Positions 54,655-64,000 of a stretch of DNA of 64,000 nucleotides are shown here, piece by piece. Each line of letters starts with the position of its first letter. The first letter of the stretch is position 1. Under the pieces are notes generated by a model, which had not been told where the DNA came from, ran no database searches, and saw nothing but the letters and a program-made list of their open reading frames with translations. The DNA lies in contig NC_014734.1 in assembly GCF_000183135.1 (NCBI RefSeq), positions 930,001 through 994,000 of the forward strand, read 5' to 3'. This DNA comes from Paludibacter propionicigenes WB4 (GTDB lineage: Bacteria > Bacteroidota > Bacteroidia > Bacteroidales > Paludibacteraceae). The translations under genes were made by a program, and so were the position numbers.

Positions 54655-55911
54655 TCATGCTTCTTTCGGATTGTGTTTATACCTGAATAATACGGAAAAT
54701 AGAATAGCTACTACCAATGCATATCCGGCAAAAGAATACCATATTCCGGGCCAGTCTTTAGCATGTGTTATCGGATTCTCAAACCATTTGGCAATAACGA
54801 ATCCGGCGATAATATTTCCTAATACGGCACCAACTCCATTGGTCATTAGCATAAAAACTCCCTGCGCCGATGACTGGATAGATGAGTCTGTGTTTTGCTC
54901 AACGAACAATGCTCCTGAAATATTGAAAAAATCGAATGCCATTCCGTAAATAATGCACGAAGACACTATCAATGCGAAACCTATGTTGGTATTTCCGGCC
55001 AAACCAAATAAACCAAAACGCAATACCCAGGCAAGCATACTGAGCAACATAACATTTTTGATACCCAGCCTCTTCATAAAGAAAGGAATAGCCAAAATGA
55101 AAAGAGTTTCCGAAATTTGAGAAATAGACAAAATTATGGTTGAAAAATTATTGATTATGCCCCCTTTCGGAAACACATCTGCATCCTGCAGAAAGCTGTC
55201 ACCGTAGGCATTGGTCAATTGAAGTGCAGCTCCCAACATTAAACTAAAGACAAAGAACAGCGCCATCTTTTTTTGTTTAAACAGCACAAAAGCTTCTAAC
55301 CCTAATTTCTGCACCAACGTTCTGGCAGCAAGACTTTTTGGTTCTTTCTTTACGACAGGCAAAAATATGAACGAGAAAAGAGACAGCGCAAAAGCCATTA
55401 TCGCTGCAATGAAAAAAGACACTTTTATGCTTTGCCCAAAGCCCCACTCTTTGGTAAACAGATTGGTAATCCACATGGCTACAATAAAACCTACTGTGCC
55501 CCAAACCCTTATAGGAGGAAAATATGTTGTAGGATCTTTTCCCTCGTTTTTCAACACATTGAAACCAATCGAATTATTAAGACCGATAGTCGGCATATAA
55601 AAACTCATAGCCACGAGTAAAACCCAGAAAAACGGCATCGGCGCATCAATAAGCGGCAGAAAACACATCGTCGCTCCAAACAGTAAATGCAAGATAGCAT
55701 AAACGTACTTAGCCTGCCATTTATCTGCAATAATTCCAAACAATGTTGGCATAATGAGTGATGCAAATCCCATGGTAGAAAACACCAAACCAAATTCAGC
55801 TCCATTCCATTGTTTTTCAACAAAGCCGTAATGCCCCAATGTCATCATCCAGGCACCCCATACAAAGAACTGAAGAAAATTCAGTATTATCAAACGTAAC
55901 TTTAAATTCAT
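54655..55911 (-). CDS. Nucleoside:H+ symporter, NupG/XapB family
   Basis: This 418-residue protein has 12 hydrophobic segments. The opening 'LRLIILNFLQFFVWGAWMMTLGHY' is the NHS-family signature, and 'GFASLIMPTLFGIIADKW', 'PPIRVWGTVGFI' and 'GMAFDFFNISGALFVEQ' also match NupG-type permeases. It likely imports purine or pyrimidine nucleosides across the inner membrane; the exact substrate is unproven. Confidence 0.88.
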   Translation of the reverse strand: MNLKLRLIILNFLQFFVWGAWMMTLGHYGFVEKQWNGAEFGLVFSTMGFASLIMPTLFGIIADKWQAKYVYAILHLLFGATMCFLPLIDAPMPFFWVLLVAMSFYMPTIGLNNSIGFNVLKNEGKDPTTYFPPIRVWGTVGFIVAMWITNLFTKEWGFGQSIKVSFFIAAIMAFALSLFSFIFLPVVKKEPKSLAARTLVQKLGLEAFVLFKQKKMALFFVFSLMLGAALQLTNAYGDSFLQDADVFPKGGIINNFSTIILSISQISETLFILAIPFFMKRLGIKNVMLLSMLAWVLRFGLFGLAGNTNIGFALIVSSCIIYGMAFDFFNISGALFVEQNTDSSIQSSAQGVFMLMTNGVGAVLGNIIAGFVIAKWFENPITHAKDWPGIWYSFAGYALVVAILFSVLFRYKHNPKEA

Positions 55912-55964
55912 GATTTCTTGTTTTACTTAAGTTGTTTATGCTTTTGAAATAATAACTGCGTGGT

Positions 55965-56564
55965 TTATTTTGAGTCGGAGTGTCTTTTAATGGCATCACG
56001 TATAGTGACAGCCAATTCGTATTTTTCTTTATTTATAGCCATTTCGAGCATTTCTTCCAAGGCTGTCAACGGCAATAAATCCAAATCTTCGTCGGTTAAG
56101 TCTTCATTATTTTCGGGTAAATTCACCTTTTTTACTTCCTCTTGTGCCTGTGGCTCTACTTCGGTTCCCACAATATTCAGAATTTCCGATTTAATGTATA
56201 TCGGACAGTCCGAACGCACTGCCAACGCCACAGCATCCGAAGTGCGGGCGTCAATAATCAGAACGTTATCATCTTTTTTGATATAAAGTTCTGAATAAAA
56301 CACATCATTCACCATATCATAGATCAACACTTTCTGCAATTCGGCCTCAAACACCCCGAGCAAACTCTTGATTAAGTCATGAGTTAGCGGTCTGGGAGAT
56401 TTCTTGTTGTTCATCTTTAATGCGATAGATTGCGCCTCAGGTTCGCCAATCATCACCGAAAAACGCCGGTTACCAAGCTCTTCGCTCAATACCAGCCCAT
56501 AAGTCCCCACAACTGTTTGATTGTAAACCAACCCTGTAATTGTCAACTTTATATCAGAATCCAT
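55965..56564 (-). CDS. Bifunctional nuclease (BFN/DUF151) with UvrB/C-like C-terminal helix
   Basis: In this 199-residue protein the DUF151 domain spans about 8-140 ('FSVMIGEPEAQSIALKM', 'RPLTHDLIKSLLGVFEAELQKVLIYDMVNDVFYSELYI', 'IDARTSDAVALAVRSDCPIYI'). The C-terminal 'ALEEMLEMAINKEKYELAVTIRDAIKRH' is a UVR-type coiled coil. Plant BFN homologues have nuclease activity; the bacterial role is unclear. A minus-strand TATATTTG element lies at 56658-56665. It is divergent from smpB. Confidence 0.85.
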   Translation of the reverse strand: MDSDIKLTITGLVYNQTVVGTYGLVLSEELGNRRFSVMIGEPEAQSIALKMNNKKSPRPLTHDLIKSLLGVFEAELQKVLIYDMVNDVFYSELYIKKDDNVLIIDARTSDAVALAVRSDCPIYIKSEILNIVGTEVEPQAQEEVKKVNLPENNEDLTDEDLDLLPLTALEEMLEMAINKEKYELAVTIRDAIKRHSDSK

Positions 56565-56763
56565 ATTTATTCAATTAATAATTAAAGGATTATACTTGAC
56601 AGTCGTATCCTTATTTTTTCAACATCAAAGCACTATTGCATTTATTTTAACGGGCAACAAATATACAGATATTTTTAAAAGGATAATTCATAAATTAAAT
56701 AAAACTTTGGTATAAAGGGGATAAATGCTTTTTGAGCTCAAAAACGGAAGTTACCCGAATATA

Positions 56764-56794
56764 TTGGGATATTCATTTCTTTGATGTACTTTTG
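56764..56794 (+). promoter_or_regulatory. Promoter of smpB
   Basis: TTG (56764-56766), a 20-base spacer and TACTTTTG (56787-56794), 21 bases before the smpB start. Confidence 0.6.
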
Positions 56795-56815
56795 TTGAGC
56801 AAATTATAAAATTCG

Positions 56816-57271
56816 ATGTTCAAAAAATCAAATATACTTATCAGAAACAAGCGGGCTACTTTCGATTATGAAATACTCGACAAGTATCTGGCTGGAATTC
56901 AACTATACGGAACTGAAATAAAATCCATCCGGGATGGAAAAGCCAGTTTGGCCGATACGTATTGCACCTTTATCAACAATGAATTGTGGGTAAGAAACAT
57001 GCATATTGCCACCTATTTTTTTGGCACTTACAATAATCACGACGTGCGCAGAGACCGCAAGCTACTGCTTACCAAAAGAGAACTAAACAAACTCATTCGA
57101 GGAACCAAGGAAACGGGTAACACGATCATTCCCACCAAAATGTTTATAAACGACAAAGGATTAGCCAAACTGGAAATAGGACTTGGCAAAGGAAAGAAAA
57201 CATACGATAAGCGACAGTCTTTGAAAGAGAAAGAGGATAAACGAAGCATAGACAGAGCCATGAGGGCATAA
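56816..57271 (+). CDS. smpB: SsrA-binding protein
   Basis: The 151-residue, full-length SmpB shows '[40 protein letters not shown]', the OB-fold core and the basic C-terminal tail '[28 protein letters not shown]'. It brings tmRNA to stalled ribosomes. The tmRNA gene itself was not found in the window. The 3' end faces the AMP-dependent ligase gene across a shared terminator. Confidence 0.96.
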   Translation: MFKKSNILIRNKRATFDYEILDKYLAGIQLYGTEIKSIRDGKASLADTYCTFINNELWVRNMHIATYFFGTYNNHDVRRDRKLLLTKRELNKLIRGTKETGNTIIPTKMFINDKGLAKLEIGLGKGKKTYDKRQSLKEKEDKRSIDRAMRA

Positions 57272-58958
57272 AAAAAGAGCGAATCATTTCGCTCTTTTTT
57301 TTATGTTCCGATTTATGCTGTTTTGAATACAAAAACCGCTTAATCTTCTGAGAAGCTGTTTTTTCGAAAGGCTCATCCATGATGTCGATACGATTAATCT
57401 GAGATACACGGTTCAGCTTCTCGTTCAGCTCTTTCATAAAATTGGCTTTCCATGCCTTGTGTTTCTCCTTCTTGTCTTCGATAACGGATTTAAAGTGACC
57501 GATAACTTTTTCAAGTTCTTCGATATCCAGCAATACCTTGGCTACCAGAAATCCATCTTCTTCCAATACAAGCGATTCTACAACCAACTTATGATTGTTG
57601 ATAATCGTTTCGATATCTTCCGGATAAATATTCTCACCGCTTGCACCGACTATCGTATTTTTAATTCTACCCTTTATGTAGAGCCTTTTACGCGAATCGA
57701 ACCGTCCGTAATCTCCGGTTTTAAACCAACCGTCTGCGGTAAGCACTTCTGCTGTCGCTTCGGGGTTTTTATAGTAACCTTTCATCACATTGGGTCCTTT
57801 TGCCCAGATCTCTCCTACCCCTTTTTTGTCAGGATTATTTATCTTTAGCTGAACGCCCGGAACAGCAAAACCGGTTGACTGTAATTTTGTTTGTTGAACT
57901 CCAGCGCCCGCCAGCAAAGGAGCAGTTTCGGTTAAACCATAACCAATAGCATAGGGAAATTTACCTTCTTTCATAAAGCGCTCCACACGCGAATCGAGTT
58001 TAGCTCCTCCAATGCCAAAGAACTTTAGCCTGCCTCCAAAAGTTTGATACAGTTTTTTACCGGCAATACGATGGATGATTTTACGGAAAAGCGGCGTTTT
58101 ATAAATCATCCGCTTAAATTGGTTGCTGGCGAACTTACTTTGAATTTGGGTTTTATAGAGTTTCTCCATAATTAAAGGTACGGAGAGCATCATAGTAGGC
58201 CTTATTTTAGCTAAAGCCGGTAGTAATGCAGCAGCAGTGGGAGGTTTTTCAAGATAATAAATGGATGCACCATACATAATGGGGAACAGCATCCCGATGG
58301 AATTTTCATACGTATGCGACAGGGGAAGCAATGACAGAAACACATCGGCTTTGGATATGGACTGAAATGCATCCGATTGCATGGCTATGAATGTTATGCT
58401 CTTGTGAGAAAGCACAACACCCTTTGATCTTCCGGTAGTGCCCGAGGTGTAAATTATGGCAGCAGTATCTTCCTCTTCGACGATGATTTTGGAGCAATCA
58501 ACTGCTTTAGCTTCAGTGTCAGAAGATCCGTTAAGTATCGAAAAATTATCAAGCAGAATTGTAGCTTCCAGCAATGGCAATTCCAGCCCTTCTATTCGCG
58601 TAAGCAATCTTTCACTGATAAACAATGCTTTCGATTCGGAATGTAGCAATACGTTTTCTATCTCTACACGGGTAAAATCGGGCAAAACAGGGACTATAAC
58701 CAGCCCCTTGGAAACTACAGCGAAGTAAGCAACCACCCAGTTGGGCATATTGTGGCTTAACAAGGCTACTTTATCTCCTTTTCGTAAACCGAAAGAGTAC
58801 AACAGTTTAGAGAGTTCCTCTATTTGCCGACCAAGCTCTTTGTAGGTGATAGGTTTACCATCAACGAATGAAACCGAAAGTTGGGTAGAAAAATTCTTTA
58901 CAGAATAATCAATCAAAGACTGAAGCGTAAGAGGCTTGGGCTCTATTTTTTTATTCAT
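57144..58958 (-). CDS. AMP-dependent acyl-CoA synthetase/ligase, with lost stop codon
   Basis: The 604-residue frame has the ANL AMP-binding motif '[23 protein letters not shown]', '[13 protein letters not shown]', '[29 protein letters not shown]' and the C-terminal subdomain up to '[15 protein letters not shown]' (about residue 549). It probably activates long-chain fatty acids. The last about 55 residues are encoded by the terminator and antisense to smpB, so they are almost certainly not ancestral. One extra A in the run at 57321-57324 would end the protein as ...YSKTA. A minus-strand TATCTTTG promoter lies at 59003-59010. Confidence 0.85.
   Translation of the reverse strand: MNKKIEPKPLTLQSLIDYSVKNFSTQLSVSFVDGKPITYKELGRQIEELSKLLYSFGLRKGDKVALLSHNMPNWVVAYFAVVSKGLVIVPVLPDFTRVEIENVLLHSESKALFISERLLTRIEGLELPLLEATILLDNFSILNGSSDTEAKAVDCSKIIVEEEDTAAIIYTSGTTGRSKGVVLSHKSITFIAMQSDAFQSISKADVFLSLLPLSHTYENSIGMLFPIMYGASIYYLEKPPTAAALLPALAKIRPTMMLSVPLIMEKLYKTQIQSKFASNQFKRMIYKTPLFRKIIHRIAGKKLYQTFGGRLKFFGIGGAKLDSRVERFMKEGKFPYAIGYGLTETAPLLAGAGVQQTKLQSTGFAVPGVQLKINNPDKKGVGEIWAKGPNVMKGYYKNPEATAEVLTADGWFKTGDYGRFDSRKRLYIKGRIKNTIVGASGENIYPEDIETIINNHKLVVESLVLEEDGFLVAKVLLDIEELEKVIGHFKSVIEDKKEKHKAWKANFMKELNEKLNRVSQINRIDIMDEPFEKTASQKIKRFLYSKQHKSEHKKKSEMIRSFFMPSWLCLCFVYPLSLSKTVAYRMFSFLCQVLFPVWLILCRL
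57271..57300. terminator. Terminator of smpB (also possible for the convergent ligase)
   Basis: A perfect 13-bp stem (57271-57283 with 57288-57300), TCAT loop, A/T runs on both sides. The convergent ligase reading frame runs through it, which is unusual. Confidence 0.9.
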
Positions 58959-59075
58959 TCGGTGTGTTTTATCTTAGCATTTCTTCTGCCTAAAAAGTCG
59001 CGCAAAGATAAAGCATATAATTGAAAAAGGTGCAGATTTTATATTTTCTTGAAGAAGTGAATATATCAGACCGGA

Positions 59076-59780
59076 TCAGGATTTATAAAGTATAAAGATA
59101 CAAGGTCTTTTGCTCAATTCAGGAAGCTTCGTTTTCCATTCTTTCACCGTATTGGTTTTGATAAATTCGGTTTCCAAAGTAATGTCCGCAGCAATACATA
59201 ACCGGGTAGCAGGCTGACAAACCCGGAGAATTTCTTCCAGCATCTTCATATTGCGGTAAGGCGTTTCGATAAAGATCTGAGACTGATTTTCAGAATATGC
59301 TCTTGATTCCAGTTTTTTTAAGGCTTTGGAACGTTCGTCGGGCTGTATGGGCAGATAACCGACAAAAGCAAAACTCTGTCCATTGAAACCCGACGCCATA
59401 AGCGACAACAAAATGGACGATGGACCAACAAGCGGAACTACCGTAAAATTGTGCCGTTGGGCAATAGCCACCACATCGGCACCCGGATCGGCAATGGCAG
59501 GGCATCCGGCTTCGGACAATACGCCAATATCGTTTCCGTCGAACATTGGTTTCAGAAATCCGCTCAATTCCTCGGGCGATGTATGCTGATTGAGAACATA
59601 GAAAGTCAGACTGTCAATATCAATGGCAGGGTTCGATTTCTTGAGAAACCGACGGGCTGTACGCACATCTTCCACTATAAAATACCGCAAGGCTGTAACA
59701 ATCCCGGTATTATACGCGGGAAGAATTCTACTAAAATCACACTCGCCCAGCGAAGTTGGAATAAGGTATAAGTTTGGCAT
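59076..59780 (-). CDS. RsmI-like SAM-dependent methyltransferase
   Basis: The 234-residue tetrapyrrole-methylase-fold protein shows 'YLIPTSLGE', 'YFIVEDVRTARRFL', 'GVLSEAGCPAIADPGADVVAIA', 'LVGPSSILLSLMASGFNGQSFAFVGYLP' and 'IFIETPYRN'. These are the features of RsmI, which methylates the 2'-O of C1402 in 16S rRNA. Bacteroidetes often carry a second, divergent member of this type, so the exact target is not certain. Confidence 0.85.
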   Translation of the reverse strand: MPNLYLIPTSLGECDFSRILPAYNTGIVTALRYFIVEDVRTARRFLKKSNPAIDIDSLTFYVLNQHTSPEELSGFLKPMFDGNDIGVLSEAGCPAIADPGADVVAIAQRHNFTVVPLVGPSSILLSLMASGFNGQSFAFVGYLPIQPDERSKALKKLESRAYSENQSQIFIETPYRNMKMLEEILRVCQPATRLCIAADITLETEFIKTNTVKEWKTKLPELSKRPCIFILYKS

Positions 59781-59852
59781 AATTTATTGAATCTTGTTTT
59801 TATATTTCTAATGTGCACAGCTTAAGCCTTTACAACTTCAGCAGCATAGGTT

Positions 59853-59978
59853 TTACCTATTTCATAGTCCTTTATGCTCTGAAGTGTCATCTTTTTGCCC
59901 TAAGGGGATGCCTTTATGCTCTAAGGGGTCATCTTTATGCTCCGAGGGGATACCTTTATACTCTGCAATGAAGTCTTC
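59853..59978. repeat. 21-bp tandem repeat (7-codon periodic)
   Basis: Units of 21 bp start at 59874, 59895, 59916, 59937 and 59958, with a weak earlier one at 59853. Typical units are ATGCTCTAAGGGGTCATCTTT and variants. On the minus strand an open frame to 60050 would encode heptads such as EHKDDPL, EHKGIPL and GQKDDTS after an acidic stretch, but it has only a TTG start. It follows the ABC-F gene by 38 bp. Small protein or minisatellite: undecided. Confidence 0.6.
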
Positions 59979-60088
59979 GAACTCTTCCGAACCGTCTTCA
60001 AAGTTTTCAGAGCCATACTCAGGTGTTTCGGAGAAGTATTTCGTTAGCAAAGAAACTTCATAGAAAGCAACAAAGTGCCTTACAGAAC

Positions 60089-62035
60089 TTAATCGGCGAC
60101 TTCAGCTTTCAGGTTATCGGCCTCTTCGCTCAGTATTTCCCACTCGTACACTTTCTGTTCCATTTCACGCTGTTTTTTCTGATAAAGCATAATATAATCA
60201 TTATCGGATGCGTATTCTGGCAATTCGAGTTGCTTAACCATGGCAGCAATTTCGTCTTCCAGCGCCGAAACCATCTTTTCAACTTCTTCCACTGCTTTTT
60301 CGGCTTTTCTTATTTTCCGGTTATGCTCCTTTCTGGCTTCATAACTCATCTTGTTCTCCGAAACCGGTTTTTCTACAGCATCGCTTGTGGCTTTAAGCGA
60401 AGTCGCAACCTCCAGTTCTCGCAAGGTATCCATCTTTTTATACTGAAGAAATTCATAGATGCCTCCTAAATGTTCGCGTACTTTTTTGTTGCCAAACTCA
60501 TACACTTTAGTTACCAGTCCATCCAGAAATTCACGGTCGTGCGAAACCACGATAACCGTTCCATCAAAAGCTTTGATAGCTTCTTTCAATACATCCTTCG
60601 AGCGCATATCCAAGTGATTGGTAGGCTCATCCAGAATCAACAAATTGACCGGTTCAAGCAATAGGCGAATCATAGCCAACCTGCTGCGTTCACCCCCTGA
60701 GAGTACTTTCACTTTCTTGTCGGAAGCTTCGCCTCCAAACATAAATGCGCCCAGAATATCGCGTATCTTGGTTCGAATATCGCCCACCGCCACGTAGTCA
60801 ATCGTTTCAAAAACAGTTCTGTTTTCATCGAGCAGCGAAGCCTGATTTTGAGCAAAATAACCGATTTTTACGTTATGTCCCAGTTTCAGTATTCCCGAAT
60901 ACTCTATTTCGCTCATAATACATTTTACGAGCGTACTTTTACCTTCACCGTTTTTACCTACAAAAGCCACTTTTTCTCCCCGGTTGATAATCATCCCGAT
61001 GTTATCCAGAATCAACTGGTTTCCATACGCTTTTGACAAATGCTCAATCTCCACAGGAATGCTTCCCGACCGCGGTGCAGGCGAAAACTTAAGACTTAAT
61101 TTTGAATTATCTTCCTGATCAACCTCCAACCGTTCCAGTTTTTCCAGCTGCTTGATGCGCGACTGAACCTGAACGGCCTTGGTTGCCTGATAGCGGTAAC
61201 GGGCAATAAACTCCTCGGTATCGGCAATCAGTTTCTGCTGATTCTCGTAGGCTCTTACCTGTTGGTCGTGCCTTTCGATGCGCAACTGCACATACTTTGA
61301 ATAATTTACGTTGTAATCGTAAATCTTACCCAACGAAATTTCGATAGTCCGCGTGGTAACTGCATCAATAAAGGCGCGGTCGTGCGAAACCAACAAAATA
61401 GCACTTCCACAAGTAATCAGGAAACTTTCCAGCCATTGTATTGATTCTATATCCAAATGGTTGGTCGGCTCATCGAGTAGTAATACGTCAGGACGTTGCA
61501 AGAGGATCTTGGCCAACTCAATGCGCATACGCCATCCGCCACTAAATTCCGAACACTGGCGATCGAAATCCGAACGCAAAAAACCTAGTCCGAGCAATGT
61601 TTTCTCTATTTCGCCATAAAAATTACCGTTGCCTATAATCTGTAGATGTTCATTATCCCGAGTCAGCTTCTCTATCAAATCGTGGTACTCTGCCGATTCG
61701 TAATCAGTTCTTTCGGCCAGTTCCACATTCATGCGTTCAATTTCGGCCTGCAAATCGGTAATGTGCTCAAAAGCCTTTTCTGCTTCCTGCATCACCGTGG
61801 TACCTTCGTTATGAATCATATGCTGTGGCAAATAGCCAATGGACAAATCCTTCGGAATTAAAATCTTTCCTTTCGTAGGAGCCTGCTTTCCGGAAAAAAT
61901 ACGGAGTAATGTGGTTTTACCCGCTCCGTTTTTACCTACTAAGGCTATTCTGTCTTTAGGATTTACTAAAAAACTAATTTCATCAAAAAGCGGCGAGCCG
62001 CCAAATTCAACCGTAAGTTGTTCTACAGATATCAT
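60089..62035 (-). CDS. ABC-F family ATPase
   Basis: This 648-residue protein has two ABC domains without transmembrane regions. Walker A motifs are 'GKNGAGKTTLL' (about 36) and 'GKNGEGKSTLV' (about 360), and ABC signatures 'SGGWRMRIELAK' and 'SGGERSRLAMIR', with a linker between. A C-terminal charged coiled coil (about 560-648) is of the Uup type. ABC-F proteins act on ribosomes (translation factors or antibiotic resistance) or, for Uup, in DNA metabolism; which applies here cannot be told. Confidence 0.9.
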   Translation of the reverse strand: MISVEQLTVEFGGSPLFDEISFLVNPKDRIALVGKNGAGKTTLLRIFSGKQAPTKGKILIPKDLSIGYLPQHMIHNEGTTVMQEAEKAFEHITDLQAEIERMNVELAERTDYESAEYHDLIEKLTRDNEHLQIIGNGNFYGEIEKTLLGLGFLRSDFDRQCSEFSGGWRMRIELAKILLQRPDVLLLDEPTNHLDIESIQWLESFLITCGSAILLVSHDRAFIDAVTTRTIEISLGKIYDYNVNYSKYVQLRIERHDQQVRAYENQQKLIADTEEFIARYRYQATKAVQVQSRIKQLEKLERLEVDQEDNSKLSLKFSPAPRSGSIPVEIEHLSKAYGNQLILDNIGMIINRGEKVAFVGKNGEGKSTLVKCIMSEIEYSGILKLGHNVKIGYFAQNQASLLDENRTVFETIDYVAVGDIRTKIRDILGAFMFGGEASDKKVKVLSGGERSRLAMIRLLLEPVNLLILDEPTNHLDMRSKDVLKEAIKAFDGTVIVVSHDREFLDGLVTKVYEFGNKKVREHLGGIYEFLQYKKMDTLRELEVATSLKATSDAVEKPVSENKMSYEARKEHNRKIRKAEKAVEEVEKMVSALEDEIAAMVKQLELPEYASDNDYIMLYQKKQREMEQKVYEWEILSEEADNLKAEVAD

Positions 62036-62084
62036 ATTATAAACTTTCGAGATAATTCTACTCTTAAAAAACTAAATCATTATA

Positions 62085-63161
62085 TTACTTCAACACTTTT
62101 CTTTCAACTACTCGCCATAAAATATAGGTAAGCACGCATGCTATTGAAAAAGCTACCGCAACCAATAGTCCGATTGGCCAATTACGCCCGACAATGCCCA
62201 GCGCGATGTAAAAAATTGAAATTATTATCAACAAAAACGTCACCTGAAGATGCGTCAAACCAGATTTCAGCAGCCAGTGATGTATGTGGTTTTTATCCGC
62301 ACGAAAAGGTGAAATTCCATGTATAATCCGGGTAAGCATAACGCGCATAGCATCGAATAAAGGAACAGACAAAACACAAACAGCTACAGCCGGAGCAGCT
62401 GACATGTGAAAAGATACAGGAGTTATTACTTTAGTATTTATGTCACAAAACTCAAACACATACAGAGCTATCATATAGCCCAGCAGCAACGAACCTGAAT
62501 CGCCCATAAATATCTTTCGTTTGCCGGATATTACATTGTATATAAAAAAAACGGCCAAAGAACCTACCATGGCATAAGCCGAGATTGCCAAATTAATGAA
62601 CAACACCGAATGAAAATAAACAGCAAAAAACAAACAATACAATATCCCCAACCCCGATGCCAAGCCATCAATACCATCTATCAAATTCAACGAATTGATG
62701 ATCAAAATAAAAACAAAAAATGAAAGCAAATAACTTGCTCCTATCGGCAACTCATATATGCCCAAAAAGCCATGTAGACTTGACATACGAATATCAGAAA
62801 CTACAATCAGAAAAAAAGCAGAAGCACTCTCCCCAAATAATTTCCAGGCTGGTTTTATATCAATCAAATCATCAACAAATCCTACCAGCAGTATAATAAA
62901 AACGCCAACAATCGTAAATTGAAGTTCGCTGAATATAGAGAATGTGAACAAAAACACTGTCAGCAAAAACGAAATAAATATATTTATTCCGCCCACATTG
63001 GGGATTATGCCTTCGTGCGAAGTTCTTTTATTGGGCTTTACTACAAAATTTCTTTTTCTGGCAATATTCAGAACCATAGGCATAAAACACAGCCCAATGA
63101 TAAAAGAAACGAATGCAGAAAGAAAAGGATAGTTCTGAATAAATTTATCAATATCAAGCAT
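62085..63161 (-). CDS. WecA/TagO-like undecaprenyl-phosphate sugar-1-phosphate transferase
   Basis: This 358-residue protein has about 11 transmembrane helices and the PNPT motifs 'VVKPNKRTSHEGIIPNVGGI', 'LVGFVDDLIDIKPAWKL' (DDxxD), 'NLIDGIDGLASG', 'FMGDSGSLLLGY' and 'DKNHIHHWLL'. It transfers a HexNAc-1-phosphate to undecaprenyl phosphate, starting O-antigen or other surface-glycan synthesis; HIHH favours WecA over MraY. A minus-strand TATCTTTG element at 63297-63304 would give a leader of about 130 bases. Confidence 0.88.
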   Translation of the reverse strand: MLDIDKFIQNYPFLSAFVSFIIGLCFMPMVLNIARKRNFVVKPNKRTSHEGIIPNVGGINIFISFLLTVFLFTFSIFSELQFTIVGVFIILLVGFVDDLIDIKPAWKLFGESASAFFLIVVSDIRMSSLHGFLGIYELPIGASYLLSFFVFILIINSLNLIDGIDGLASGLGILYCLFFAVYFHSVLFINLAISAYAMVGSLAVFFIYNVISGKRKIFMGDSGSLLLGYMIALYVFEFCDINTKVITPVSFHMSAAPAVAVCVLSVPLFDAMRVMLTRIIHGISPFRADKNHIHHWLLKSGLTHLQVTFLLIIISIFYIALGIVGRNWPIGLLVAVAFSIACVLTYILWRVVERKVLK

Positions 63162-63425
63162 TTAAACAATAGACAATTATTACCACTGTAGTACAGAAGT
63201 CAATCGATATTTGGAAATTACAACTCCTATACGTATCGACAGCATTACCTGTAAATTCAGGTTGAATTAATTCATTAAAGTATTAAAAATAAAGTGCAAA
63301 GATAAGTTTAAAATGCGAAAAACAGATTCAAAAATCAAACATATCATTTAGCGGGCACAAAGTCCGATGTAACCACCTCATTATCTGAACAAAAAACAAT
63401 ACTTTTTTATAATTCACACTCCAAA

Positions 63426-63457
63426 TTGCCGATTGAAAATATAATATTATATCTTTG
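63426..63457 (+). promoter_or_regulatory. Promoter of panB
   Basis: TTG (63426-63428), a 21-base spacer and TATCTTTG (63450-63457), 27 bases before the panB start. The rest of the 322-bp gap (63162-63483) holds only the wecA-like promoter element at 63297-63304. Confidence 0.65.
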
Positions 63458-63483
63458 CACTCTCAATTCAAAAATGAATAAAT

Positions 63484-64000
63484 ATGTCGATACACAGTGA
63501 AGACTCAAGAAGAGTAACGACTCAAAGATTGTTGGAAATGAAACAACGTGGTGAAAAAATCAGTATGCTCACAGCATACGATTACACCATGGGAACCATT
63601 GTTGACAGAGCCGGAGTAGATATAATATTAGTTGGTGATTCTGCATCGAATGTTATGTGTGGAAACATCACTACGCTTCCAATCACATTGGATCAAATGA
63701 TTTTTCTGGCAAAATCGGTTGTCAGAGGTGTAAACCGGGCGTTGGTTGTAATCGATATGCCATTTGGATCCTACCAGGGTAACTCCAAGGAAGCGCTCGC
63801 TTCGGCCATTCGTATCATGAAAGAAACTCATGGAGACTGTTTAAAAGTAGAGGGTGGAGAGGAAATTCTGGAATCAGTTAAACGTATTCTTAGTGCCGGA
63901 ATTCCTGTTATGGGGCATCTGGGACTTATGCCTCAATCCATAAATAAATACGGATCTTATGCCGTAAGAGCGAAGGATGACAGCGAAGCTGATAAACTTA
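63484..64000 (+). CDS. panB: 3-methyl-2-oxobutanoate hydroxymethyltransferase (3' end missing)
   Basis: The first about 172 residues are inside the window: '[36 protein letters not shown]', '[32 protein letters not shown]', '[22 protein letters not shown]' and '[14 protein letters not shown]'. These match PanB, a Mg2+-dependent TIM-barrel enzyme that makes ketopantoate for coenzyme A. The ATG at 63484 follows a good promoter. The C-terminus runs off the window. Confidence 0.95.
   Translation, partial: MSIHSEDSRRVTTQRLLEMKQRGEKISMLTAYDYTMGTIVDRAGVDIILVGDSASNVMCGNITTLPITLDQMIFLAKSVVRGVNRALVVIDMPFGSYQGNSKEALASAIRIMKETHGDCLKVEGGEEILESVKRILSAGIPVMGHLGLMPQSINKYGSYAVRAKDDSEADKL

Noticed and set aside
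59862-60050. 62-residue minus-strand frame as a confident gene
   Set aside because: Only a TTG start, and much of the frame is a 21-bp tandem repeat; kept as a repeat instead.

Overview
This window looks like chromosomal DNA of an anaerobic or microaerophilic Bacteroidota (Bacteroidales) species. The evidence is AT-rich sequence, TAnnTTTG-type promoters, an almost complete lack of Shine-Dalgarno sites, TonB-dependent receptors of the CarboxypepD_reg type, a GH125 mannosidase, DapL, a bactofilin and the large Bacteroidetes-type PurF homologue. No phage, integron, CRISPR array or full insertion sequence was found. The genus is not certain; a Paludibacter- or Dysgonomonas-like organism would fit.

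Layout. 1-2.7 kb: the start of a peptidyl-prolyl isomerase, an HU-family protein preceded by a large palindrome, a secreted GH125 alpha-mannosidase and a cluster of small hairpins. 2.7-6.7 kb: a nitrosative/redox-stress locus (cupin, Fe-S protein, hybrid-cluster protein Hcp) divergent from a Crp/Fnr-type regulator, with one palindromic operator between two promoters. 6.8-18.9 kb: a cobalamin locus. It has a B12 riboswitch, BtuB receptor and BtuG-like lipoprotein, then cobA, cobQ, cobD, cbiB, a BtuF-like lipoprotein, cobU, cobT, cobS and cobC. Together these import corrinoids and complete the nucleotide loop. 18.9-26.1 kb: minus-strand housekeeping genes (cupin, PurF-like, GlmS, DapL, YhdH-like, bactofilin). 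26.3-30.1 kb: a small surface-glycan cluster and a thioesterase. 30.1-33.9 kb: a divalent-metal cluster (soluble MgtE-N/CBS protein, NRAMP-related transporter, CorA) with an unusual leader. 33.9-39.9 kb: two tRNAs, RibH, a TPR protein, a candidate 6S-like RNA, Mfd and guanine deaminase. 40.2-47.5 kb: two paralogous Oar-like TonB-dependent receptors. 47.8-64 kb: TPR protein, GyrA, IspE, DnaB, nucleoside permease, bifunctional nuclease, SmpB, AMP-dependent ligase, RsmI-like methyltransferase, ABC-F ATPase, WecA-like transferase and the start of PanB.

The most interesting signals are non-coding. (1) The metal operon leader has a 17-codon upstream ORF starting Met-Asp-Asp-Asp-Pro, like the acidic/proline leader peptides that sense low Mg2+ in enterobacteria. 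It is followed by a hairpin able to mask an unusually good ribosome-binding site. (2) Short 7- or 8-base repeat arrays, usually as inverted pairs, lie just before several start codons, and one sits inside the B12 riboswitch. (3) A roughly 110-bp element with terminal inverted repeats lies between operon genes. (4) Three identical octamers with exact 22-bp spacing lie upstream of the HU gene. (5) A 6S-like RNA candidate lies between the TPR gene and mfd.
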